Assembly (NCBI GenBank): GCA_014529385.2
Contig: CM043968.1
Coordinates: forward strand, 11,365,148-11,429,147
DNA from: Adiantum capillus-veneris
Lineage: Eukaryota > Streptophyta > Polypodiopsida > Polypodiales > Pteridaceae
Direction: 5' to 3'
DNA: 64,000 bases
A model generated the notes under the pieces. The model was not told the origin of the DNA. It saw only the letters and a list, made by a program, of their open reading frames with translations, and ran no database searches. Made by a program: the position numbers and the translations under genes. Of the stretch, positions 38,536 through 47,090 are shown piece after piece. Numbering within the stretch: the stretch's first letter is position 1; every line of letters starts with the position of its first letter.

Positions 38536-39398
38536 ATGGCTTTGACAGAGTGCAACAATGGAACAAGACCGAAACCGAGATGGTTATCAAGCCGCACGAG
38601 GGCTAAGGGATTTGCAAGAACCACCACTCTATTCAAGGTATCAAGGAGAGAGTCAGCCAAAGACTATTATGGCTTAGGAGCACCACTGGGAGAGGAACCA
38701 GCCTATTACAGAATACCTGAGGAGGTATTACGATTAGGACGGGGAGATCCAATGATGAGGTTTGTAGATCATCGGAGAATTAGGCCTTCTCAAGTGCAAA
38801 AATGGGTAAACAAGAAATACACAGGAAGCAGAGACCCAAGAGATCATGTAGCAGCGTTGTGCGTGTAATTAGAGCCGAAGAGGTGTTAGATTTTCCTACC
38901 CAATTTGCAGGGTTTGGACTAACCCTAGAGGACGATGCTGCCACTTGGTTTGACTCTGTAGAGCGTAGAGACTTTGAGTCCATGGAGGAAGTGTTTGACG
39001 AGTTTATCAAGGAATTCTCACAAAGGGGAATAGCTCATAATACCGTCTCACAGATCCATAAATTCAAACAGAAAGATGGAGAATCTGTACGAAAGGCAGC
39101 CCTAAGACTAAAAAGATATGCGAAGTTCTGTCCTATTGAAGAACTGCCAACTCAGTCCAGACTTATGCTAATATTCATCCAAGCACTAAGGAATGCGGAT
39201 CTCCAGAAAGACTTACATATGAAGAGGAGCACGACGTTGAATGAATTGACCAAGGAGGCTCTTTACCTTGTGGACAATTGTGCGGTCTACAAAGAGGGAG
39301 AGTTCAAGGACCTTGATGACGATTCGTCTTCACAACAAAGTGGAAGCAAGTCTTCTAAGACAGCACCGAAAGGAGAAGTAGCTGTAAACCAGGAGTAG
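38536..39398 (+). pseudogene. Gag capsid (retrotransposon gag domain)
   Basis: Two overlapping frames (38536-38868 and 38802-39398) show one Gag protein with a frameshift near 38860. The gag core is recognisable as LEDDAATWFDSVE, FDEFIKEFSQR, FKQKDGESVRKAALRLKRY and LPTQSRLMLIFIQAL (about residues 45-145 of the second frame). It would form the particle shell. Ends with a stop at 39398; the frame reopens at 39411. Confidence 0.85.
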
Positions 39399-39410
39399 CT
39401 TGTAGATGAA

Positions 39411-39905
39411 GTGCTAAAAAAGATCAACTTGTACGCCAAACCCCAGGCTAAACAGCCCAAGTGGTGTGCTATTGAACAAAAATGGACAAACCATGGGACC
39501 GAGGAATGTTATTATAACAAGGGGTATGTGAGAGAGAGACCTTACGCTCCCCAAGCTCCGATAGCTTCTCCTCAAGTTCCACCGATGCCTAGATATCAAG
39601 CAGGCAACCTACCAGGACCTATAGGTGTAGAAAAACCACAACCGGTGTTGGGGCAACAACCACCCCTACCAGGATTACGACCAGTCGGTATAAGATACAC
39701 ACCAATAGTAACTGAATCAGAGGATAAGGCTTTGGTGCCTATGCATGCATATTATGAAGATCCCAATGGATATGCGGCAAACCCTGTCTATTATCCACCG
39801 GAAGAACCCTCGACACCAGAACCATGGATCATGATAGGAAATACAGGACCACCAACCGCTGCACAGGCAGCAGGAGAAGGAAGATATAGCTTAGATGAAC
39901 GCTGA
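39411..39905 (+). pseudogene. Gag C-terminal linker with Cys-His motif
   Basis: Continues Gag after a stop. Near its start KWCAIEQKWTNHGTEECYYN has the spacing of the degenerate C-x-H-x-C segment that follows capsid in many plant Ty3 Gag proteins. The rest is Pro-rich (PQAPIASPQVPPMP, YYPPEEPSTPEP). Confidence 0.6.
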
Positions 39906-40372
39906 TGTTCATAGCCAATGGGGGCATGGGAGGACAGAGACATGCTTACCAACAAAGAGGATCTCAAGGAGCACCTCAACAACCCAAGGGACCTTGCTAC
40001 AAGTGTGGTGGAGACCATTGGCTGAGGGACTGTCCTCATGATGAAATCATTAGGGTCAATGCGTATTGCCCAGAATGTGGAATTACTCATTTGATTCCCG
40101 ATTGTCCTAAAAACCCGAGCAAAGGAGCAAAAACAACCTTGAACATGCTAGAAATAGTACCTTCTAGTGGAGGATCGGAAAATGAAACAATCATACCCAT
40201 CCAGGCGGTACCACGAGCCCAAGCTCAAGGAAGGACGAACGAACCCATAGTTGAAGAACCAAAAACCGACGCCCAAAGTTCAGAAACAAGAAATCAGAGA
40301 AGCACTTGGAAAGCTAGAAAGGCGCGTAGGAAAGCAAGGAAAGAGCGAGAACAAACAGCTCTATCCGAGTAG
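39905..40372 (+). pseudogene. Nucleocapsid with two zinc knuckles
   Basis: Two adjacent Cys-x2-Cys-x3-His-x4-Cys motifs, CYKCGGDHWLRDC and CPECGITHLIPDC (about residues 37-70); both have three rather than four residues before His. A basic tail (KARKARRKARKERE) ends the frame. It is in a different frame from the preceding Gag piece, joined at TGATG at 39903-39907. Binds the RNA genome. Confidence 0.8.
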
Positions 40373-40624
40373 TTAAAATATACAAAGGAGAGATTAGAGT
40401 GGTTAGAGGATCTAGCTAGCTTAAGCTCACACACCACAGCAACCATAGCACCCAAGAAAATAGCAAAGCCCAAAAGTGCAGGATCAGGAGGATCTGTACT
40501 GGCTGACAAGGTAAATGAGCAATTGGATGCACTTCTAAAAGCTTATGAAGCTCGACTAAAAAAGAACCAAACCCAGGAGCAAAGGTGGATGACTTATCCA
40601 TATGCATAAATAGAAAAACAAAGG

Positions 40625-41872
40625 TTGGAAATGTGTAAAAAGATGATCGAAACAACTCAATCATTGATGGAAGACCCACTGGGTAAACCTGCAAATTGGG
40701 ATGAGGCACCAGCTCCAACCCCTATCCAACCAACTTTAGAGGAACATGTGGAAACAAAGGAAAGAATCACTAATGCCTACGAGTTCAGAGGAGAGCCTAT
40801 CATAGTGCCAAATACCACAGATGGGACAAGTGATGGGTTCCAGCCTAAAATATTGGTAGAAATGGGTAAGGACTGTGACGGTCTAGACGATTTGTGGAAG
40901 CAAATCCGTGAGGCCAACGAGGCTAATAGGATGAGTAACCACGTGAATAGCATGAGAAAAGAAAAGAATGTGATCTTACCTCCTATTGAAGAATTTGAGG
41001 CGAGATCACAAATGAACTTTGAGATACATTCACAAGGGGTAGACCAAGGATCAATTAGTTCGGGGCACAGCCAACCAGACTCGCTGAGAACTTTACCCTC
41101 TTACCTAGGAGAGTATGAAGCTAAGTCGGAAGTGAGAGCAATCCCATCTCAAAGACTTTCTTCTAACAAAGTGATGGATTCGCAAGGATTGATTGAGTTG
41201 TTGTCCACCCCGATGGCATGCACAATCACATTAGCAAAACTCCTAAGGTTAAGACCAAACATGTGGACCACAATAGGTAAATGCCTAGAAAAATTTGGAG
41301 TGAAAGACCCCACCTTGAGGCTTCAGGAAGGGATCAAAGAGTTGGACAGGCCTCAACTAAACACTAGGCCAGTACCATTGAACAAGGTTGGAGAGTACTG
41401 TGAGGGAGAAGATGGAAACACCACGCTACCAGTAGAATTCCAAGGAGTAGTTTCCAAAGCTATTCTTGACAGTGGAGCGGGAGTTGCTATCGCTACTAAG
41501 AAAATCTGGAAAAAATGGGGAAAACCAGCTTTGAGGGCTACTAGAATGAAACTACAGTTGGCAGATGGGTTCATGGAGAAGCCTCTAGGACTCTTAGAGA
41601 AAGTGATTTTCACTTCGTGTGGAATCGAGTATGAGCATACATTTGCAATAGTCGATTTTGACAAAAAGAACAATTATGAGATCATCTTGGGACGACCATT
41701 CATGCGACAATTGAAGATGGTCCAAGATTGGGGTTATGACCACATATACCTCAGACATGGCGAGACAACAACTAAAATACACTTGAAAGACCATAATTAC
41801 AAAGATGTGAACCAAACACATGTGGAAGAGTTTGATTCAGCTACAGTAGCAGGATCAGAACTCCCAGCATAG
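40625..41872 (+). CDS. Protease-containing open frame
   Basis: A 415-residue open frame. Residues 1-230 are a Gag-Pol linker with no domain recognised. From about residue 262 there is a retropepsin: AILDSGAGVAIAT (catalytic Asp at 41468), the LQLADG flap-side segment, and the C-terminal IILGRPFM. The triad Asp-Ser-Gly is intact, so the domain may be competent by sequence. It would release the enzymes from the polyprotein. A stop at 41872 separates it from the next frame. Confidence 0.8.
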   Translation: MEMCKKMIETTQSLMEDPLGKPANWDEAPAPTPIQPTLEEHVETKERITNAYEFRGEPIIVPNTTDGTSDGFQPKILVEMGKDCDGLDDLWKQIREANEANRMSNHVNSMRKEKNVILPPIEEFEARSQMNFEIHSQGVDQGSISSGHSQPDSLRTLPSYLGEYEAKSEVRAIPSQRLSSNKVMDSQGLIELLSTPMACTITLAKLLRLRPNMWTTIGKCLEKFGVKDPTLRLQEGIKELDRPQLNTRPVPLNKVGEYCEGEDGNTTLPVEFQGVVSKAILDSGAGVAIATKKIWKKWGKPALRATRMKLQLADGFMEKPLGLLEKVIFTSCGIEYEHTFAIVDFDKKNNYEIILGRPFMRQLKMVQDWGYDHIYLRHGETTTKIHLKDHNYKDVNQTHVEEFDSATVAGSELPA

Positions 41873-41896
41873 TTAGGGCAACCAAAAGAGCTATGG

Positions 41897-42565
41897 ATGT
41901 GCGGAGCTTCACATTGTGGAAGCTTAAGAAGAGAGGAATGCATCTTAGAGAGAGCGATAGAGGACAAGGAGTATATTCCGGAACCTTTCCCCAAAGATGC
42001 CTTGGAACCTCTAGAATGGGAACACATACTAGCAACATTGGATGTCTGTACCATTACAGATAGTCCAACAACAAAATTTTGCGATAAGGATGGCTATGAT
42101 GTGTTACCCTATTACATGGTAAGAATTATACCAGGAGAAAAAGAGACGGTAGAACCACTAGAACAAGAAGACTTTTACAACTCCTCTGAACATTTGGAAG
42201 TAAATGACGATGCAGATAATGAGTGTTCAGATACCTCAAGTGAGCGTGGAAATGAAACCGAGAATGCCAAGTTTTATGATTTTGCTAATCAACACCCTAG
42301 ACGCCAGGAACGCTATAGGAGGAAACGAGCATTAAACAACACGAGAGAGAACCTGATGCCCAAGACAAAAGGTAAAACTCGCTATTTGATGCTTGTAAAA
42401 GTAGAAGATTGTGTTAAAAATCAAATATCAGGAAGATTCTCAAAAGATTGAAAAGAAAAAACGCGAGAGGAAATAAAACAGGTATGAAAAGCTAAAACCG
42501 AAACAAAATCACAAAAATCTCAAAATTCAAAAAAAGAAACAACAAAAGACCAAGAGTGGACCAAA
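41897..42565 (+). pseudogene. Linker between protease and RT
   Basis: Open at 41897-42451 (184 residues, acidic, no domain recognised), then a stop and a Lys-rich stretch up to the RT frame. Probably polyprotein spacer. Confidence 0.45.
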
Positions 42566-44398
42566 TTGGAGCGTAAACAGAAATACCAAGAAGTGAAACG
42601 GTCTTTACGTGAGATATGGACTACTGAAGAAGATAGTGATGGTAAAGGGGAGTCAGAAAAGGAAAACATGATTGTACCATCACACTATCAGAAATTTACT
42701 ATCCAGGGCAGAAAAATCATCATGACACCACCAGTCAGGGAAAAAACCAACCAAGAATCTTACGATGGGCCAGAAAATGCAAAAAAGATAGACCTTGCAG
42801 AACCAAGTGAAAAGCCTCAGCCGGTCTATATAGCCAACGATTTAGAGCCTGAAGAGGAAGAACAACTAACAAAACTTCTCAAGAAGTATAAAGATGTATT
42901 TGCTTGGTCCTATAAATACCTCAAAGGAGTTGATCCATCGATATGCCAACATACAATTCTTTTGAAATCGGATGCAAAACCTAGCAAACAACGTCCTTAT
43001 ACATATAATGACACCTTTGCTAAACAAATCAAAGAGGAGATTGATAAACTGATGGAAGCTGAATTCATCTATGAGATTGAACATACAGATTGGGTGTCAC
43101 CCATTGTGGTAGTTCCCAAAAAGAATGAAAAACTGCGAGTGTGTGTAAACCTAAATGCAGCCACCATAAGGGATAATTATCCCTTGCTAATCACAGAACA
43201 TGTACTTGAGCGAGTGGCCGGGAAACGGGCTTATTTATTTCTGGATGGGTTTTTAGGATACAACCAACTGGCAATAGCAAGGGAGGATCAACACAAAATA
43301 GCGTTTGCCACAGAATGGGGGATTTATGGGTATCGAGTTATGCCATTTGGCTTAACTAATGCCCCAGCCACTTTCCAAAGGTTAATGATGCACGCATTCA
43401 AGAAATACCTAAGAATATTCTTAGAAATTTACATGGATGATCTTTGTGTACACTCTCTTCTACGAGAGGAACATATTGACCATTTGCAAAAGGTCTTTGA
43501 AAAATGCAGGACATATCGAATCTTTCTTAACCCCGAAAAGTATGTATTCATGGTTAAGCAAGGCCGCATTTTAGGACACATTGTCTCAAGAAATGGCATA
43601 ACCACAGACCTAGACAAAGTCAAAGTCATTGTAGACCAACCCAGGCCTACTAATGCGAAACAAGTGCAATCCTTCATGGGACATTGCGGATATTATCGAA
43701 GATTCATATACATGTATGCGGTTATCGCACAACCTCTGTATCGTTTGCTAGTCAATTTTGATTGGACCGAGGAGTGTGAAACTTCATTCCAAAAGCTGAA
43801 GGAAAACCTTATATCAACACCTGTACTGAAGGCACCAGATTGGGAAAAGATATTCCATGTTCACATTGATGCTTCTGCATATGCCATTGGAAGTATTCTG
43901 GCTCAACCTGGAGACGGAACAATGGATTTTCTGGTTTGCTATGCGAGCCGACAACTAAAGAGTGCGGAAAAGAACTACACAACCACCGAGCGGGAAGGGT
44001 TAGGAATGATTTATGCTGTAAAGAAATTTCGGCATTATTTGCTTGCAAACAAATTTGTGTTCTTCACAGATCATCAAGCTCTTTTGTACCTGGTAAATAA
44101 ACCATGCAATACAGGGAGAATCGTACGCTGGTTTATTATATTGCTAGAATTTGACTTCACAGTGGTGGTAAAAAAGGGTAAAACACATCTACATGCGGAT
44201 CATCTTTCAAGGATATACAACGGGGAAGCTCCTGAAGGAGTAGATGATGACATACCAGATGCTTATCTTTTCAATATTGAAATGGTACCCAAATGGTCTC
44301 AGGAAATTGTTAGCATTCTTTCATGGGGAAGTGGGTTTGATAATACGGAATACAGATTCAAACAACAAACAATTCGACAAACAAAAACTTCCAGTTGA
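42566..44398 (+). CDS. Reverse transcriptase and RNase H
   Basis: A 610-residue open frame. RT motifs in order: WVSPIVVVPKK and LRVCVNLNAATIRDNYPL (about residues 176-208), MPFGLTNAPATFQRLM (about 258-273), the catalytic YMDD at 43430-43441, FLNPEKYVF, and LGHIVSRNGI. RNase H follows: HIDASAYAIGSILAQP (about 432), the Glu-bearing TTEREGLGMIYAVKKFRHYL, FTDHQALLYLV, and a GKTHLHADHLSR end. Copying of element RNA into DNA is its role. It is the best-preserved enzyme of the element, but its connections to protease and integrase are broken. Confidence 0.92.
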   Translation: MERKQKYQEVKRSLREIWTTEEDSDGKGESEKENMIVPSHYQKFTIQGRKIIMTPPVREKTNQESYDGPENAKKIDLAEPSEKPQPVYIANDLEPEEEEQLTKLLKKYKDVFAWSYKYLKGVDPSICQHTILLKSDAKPSKQRPYTYNDTFAKQIKEEIDKLMEAEFIYEIEHTDWVSPIVVVPKKNEKLRVCVNLNAATIRDNYPLLITEHVLERVAGKRAYLFLDGFLGYNQLAIAREDQHKIAFATEWGIYGYRVMPFGLTNAPATFQRLMMHAFKKYLRIFLEIYMDDLCVHSLLREEHIDHLQKVFEKCRTYRIFLNPEKYVFMVKQGRILGHIVSRNGITTDLDKVKVIVDQPRPTNAKQVQSFMGHCGYYRRFIYMYAVIAQPLYRLLVNFDWTEECETSFQKLKENLISTPVLKAPDWEKIFHVHIDASAYAIGSILAQPGDGTMDFLVCYASRQLKSAEKNYTTTEREGLGMIYAVKKFRHYLLANKFVFFTDHQALLYLVNKPCNTGRIVRWFIILLEFDFTVVVKKGKTHLHADHLSRIYNGEAPEGVDDDIPDAYLFNIEMVPKWSQEIVSILSWGSGFDNTEYRFKQQTIRQTKTSS

Positions 44399-44652
44399 TA
44401 GCAGGATGGCTGTATCATCTTGGATCGGACCAAATCCTACGATTATGTATAAATCCGGAAGAATTCGAGTGCTACCTTGAAGAGGCACATGTCCAGGATT
44501 GTGCATTTCATTGTTCAACGGTGAAAACACACCAGAGACTGAAACAGTTAGGGGTTTATTGGCCAACTATGTATGCGGACACACATTCTTATGTTACCAA
44601 TTGTACTATATGTAGTGCCAAAAGACCAGTGGATCACGCAACTTTGTTTTAG
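44395..44652 (+). pseudogene. Integrase-type HHCC zinc module, first copy
   Basis: An open frame directly after RNase H. EAHVQDCAFHCSTVKTHQRL followed by YWPTMYADTHSYVTNCTIC gives His-x6-His and Cys-x2-Cys, the integrase N-terminal zinc-binding arrangement, preceded by a linker (LYHLGSDQILRLCINPEE). A second complete module follows at about 44690-45010. Confidence 0.7.
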
Positions 44653-44689
44653 GTAAACATTGCACCTGCATGGAGTTAATATATCATTG

Positions 44690-45429
44690 ACTTCTTAACC
44701 ACCAGGACGTTCCCTGAGAACATCACAAGAGCACGGAAAAAAGCTATAGAGCTGGGAGCTCGTGACTTTCAGTTAATTGGGAACCAACGTACTCTATAAG
44801 CGAGGAAAGCACAATCAACTTAGAATCTGTGCAAGTGAAAGCGAATACCTGCTGATTCTAGAACATGCACATAGCGGAATAAGTGGAGGCCATTTTTCGG
44901 GCGATAAGACGACAAAAATTATCTTAACCGTACCGCAGGAATTTGGTGGCCTACATTGCACATGGATGCTGAAGAGTGTGTAAAGCGTTGTGACGCATGT
45001 CAACGCACCAAGGTGCCAATAAAAAGAGATGAGATGCCATTACGGCCAATGATGGGAGCAAGAGCATTTGCAAAATGGGGCATTGATTTTGTGGGACCTA
45101 TATCACCCCCTGCATATCGCACCCATACCCAATATATCATTGTGGCTATGGACTATCTCACAAAATGGGTCGAAGCCAAGGCAACACAAAAAGCTAATAC
45201 ACGCACCACTGCACAATTTTTGTATGAGAATGTTTTTGTACGTTACGGGTTACCAATAGAAATTGTCAATGATCGTGGGACACATTTTCTCAACGAAGTC
45301 ATTGAATATCTGCTAGAGGAATTCATGGTCATACATAGGAAATCTGCACCATACCATCCACAGGCCAATGGACAAGCTGAGGCCACAAACAAAACACTAT
45401 GCACGGTTCTCACTAAAATAGTATACTAA
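44690..45429 (+). pseudogene. Integrase: second HHCC module and catalytic core
   Basis: After stops at 44650-44690 a linker (TRTFPENITRARKKAIEL, LYKRGKHNQLRIC) leads to EHAHSGISGGHFSGDKTT and, after a frame change near 44945, to CVKRCDACQRTK: a second HHCC. The core has Asp in KWGIDFVGP (45080), Asp in IVNDRGTHFLN and Glu in NGQAEATNKTL, so the D-D-E set is visible. The frame ends soon after Glu at 45429; about 100 residues expected between the core and the C-terminal domain are absent, indicating a deletion. Confidence 0.85.
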
Positions 45430-45859
45430 AGAGTTCAAAACAGGTGATTACGTACTTGTTTATACTTTGAAGCAGCATGCCAAGAAACTTAAAAAGCGAG
45501 GGATGGGACCATTTGTGATTAGTGATCTATCACAAAGTGGAGTTGTCAAGCTTGCTACATTAGCAGGTGAAGAAATGCCAAACTGGATTAGTGGATGTCG
45601 AGTGAAGAGATATCATCTACCACTCACACAGGAGATGCTCCAACAAATTCATCAAGGAAAACAAAGAATGAAGGAAATACAGAGAGTGCGAGAGGAAGCT
45701 CAAGCAGAAGCACAAGAACGCATTGCAAAAAGAAGACTTCTGCGACAACAACAACAAAGTGGACCACCATTGCGAATCAATGCCATTCGACTGATGAAGT
45801 TGGATGAAGAAACAGTGGAGCCAATAATTGCGGTCAAAGTGGGCAGGAATCAAGTTTAA
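45430..45859 (+). pseudogene. Integrase C-terminal domain and Arg/Gln-rich tail
   Basis: FKTGDYVLVYTLKQHAKKLKKRGMGPFVI...GCRVKRYH matches the GPY/F-type C-terminal domain of Ty3 integrases, which bind DNA. It is out of frame with the core because of the deletion at about 45425. A coiled, charged tail (MKEIQRVREEAQAEAQERIAKRR) follows, then a short NAIRLMKLDEETVEPI segment before the second protease-like domain. Confidence 0.75.
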
Positions 45860-46174
45860 TCGGCGGCATTGCTTGATTCGGGAGCTCAAGAAAATTTGAT
45901 CTCTTACGGAGTATACCAACAACTCAAATTCACGGGTCCACTTCATCCTACTCCTCAAGTGCTGGAAAGTAGCACATCACACCTGTTGAAAACATTGGGA
46001 TGGACTATATTGCATGTACAGATACATCAATATATTTACCCACACAAATTCTATGTGGTAGAGGATGAAAGCACACAACACCCAATGATGTTGGGTTGTG
46101 CAACCTTGGCAAAAAGAGTACAATGTGCAGATAGATTGGAATGCAAAGGCAGTCAAAATTCAACATGCACATGA
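45860..46174 (+). CDS. Second retropepsin-like domain, downstream of integrase
   Basis: The segment reads ALLDSGAQENLISYGVYQQL near its start (Asp at about 45875) and ends with MMLGCATLAK, the two hallmarks of a retropepsin: D-S-G-A and hydrophobic-hydrophobic-Gly. A middle strand ILHVQIHQYIYPHKFYVV fits. It is distinct from the protease at 41468. Its related counterpart in element 2 (13300-13590) lacks the catalytic Ser-Gly. Activity, and whether it is expressed with Pol, are unknown. A stop at 45857-45859 separates it from the integrase tail. Confidence 0.6.
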   Translation, partial: SAALLDSGAQENLISYGVYQQLKFTGPLHPTPQVLESSTSHLLKTLGWTILHVQIHQYIYPHKFYVVEDESTQHPMMLGCATLAKRVQCADRLECKGSQNSTCT

Positions 46175-46277
46175 ACAACAGGTGATAGCCTTTGCTCAGC
46201 AATACCAGAATGATCAACTACAAGCCATGAAATCACTGGAAAAACAGCCAAAATAAAAAATACCATCAAAGAACAAC

Positions 46278-46757
46278 ATGATACCCGAGACCAACAATCA
46301 GGTAAAAGCTAACCACGCTAATTACCGACATATGAAGTCACTGGCTGCAATGCAAAGATCTAAGTTACCAAAACAAGGGAAACAAGTATGGATGCGGAAG
46401 GATAGAAGTGACATGGCATACAAACAACAATGCAACAAAAGAATTCCAATGAAGCAGATGGTTCAACCAAAAACCAAGGGCATAAAACAGATATGGATCC
46501 CAAAGAAAATGCTTAGCCATAATCTCAATGTCACTCGCATTTGGATACCAAAACAAAAGCAAAAGGAACTCCGTTCAGTACAAGCAACAACGGAAGGCAA
46601 ACAGATGCACTTGAAAAAGGAAAACCGACTTATGTGGATGCCAATCAACAACAAACCAGTGGCAAACAAGGAAGTGCCAAAACATCTACAAAAACCGGCA
46701 ACAACAAAATACCAATGGAAAGAAAAGGCAATACGGCCCAACCAATTCTCTCCTTAG
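46278..46757 (+). CDS. W-x-P repeat protein region
   Basis: A 159-residue open frame, Lys/Gln-rich, with repeated Trp words: QVWMRKD, QIWIPKK, RIWIPKQ, LMWMPINNKP and YQWKEK, spaced about 20-35 residues. A related region follows the protease-like domains in element 2. No known fold recognised; linear peptide motifs are more likely than a globular domain. It is followed in another frame by an open tail to 46891. Confidence 0.5.
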   Translation: MIPETNNQVKANHANYRHMKSLAAMQRSKLPKQGKQVWMRKDRSDMAYKQQCNKRIPMKQMVQPKTKGIKQIWIPKKMLSHNLNVTRIWIPKQKQKELRSVQATTEGKQMHLKKENRLMWMPINNKPVANKEVPKHLQKPATTKYQWKEKAIRPNQFSP

Positions 46758-46899
46758 AAACAGCTATGGCTCTATCAACAGTTTCGGCAAAGCAATTGCC
46801 TTTTGCAAAAAAGAAAATTAAACAGAGAGCAGTAGAGTTACAACTGTTACTTGCAAAGAAAACAGGAAACCTTGACGACGAATGCCAATAAGCCTCTTG

Positions 46900-47090
46900 C
46901 TTATTCCCTTCTCTTGCACAGCATTAATTTTTCCATGCATTGACCGAGTATGCATAAAATAGGGCCACATTAATCGGCCAGGCATTAGCACAACTTTTTC
47001 TCAACCTATGCACGACACATACTCCGAGGTGATACCTTGTCGTCCGGGAGGACTCCGGCTAGGAAGGGGGGAGGCATTCTCAAATGCGTA
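46900..47090 (+). other. Conserved tail and polypurine-like tract after the pol block
   Basis: TTGCACAGCAT...CCTATGCAC (46912-47012) matches the tail of element 2. It is followed by GGAAGGGGGGAGG at 47070-47082, which looks like a polypurine tract but has no LTR start after it. This may be the old 3' end of a shorter element before the extra leader and reading frame were joined on. Confidence 0.45.
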
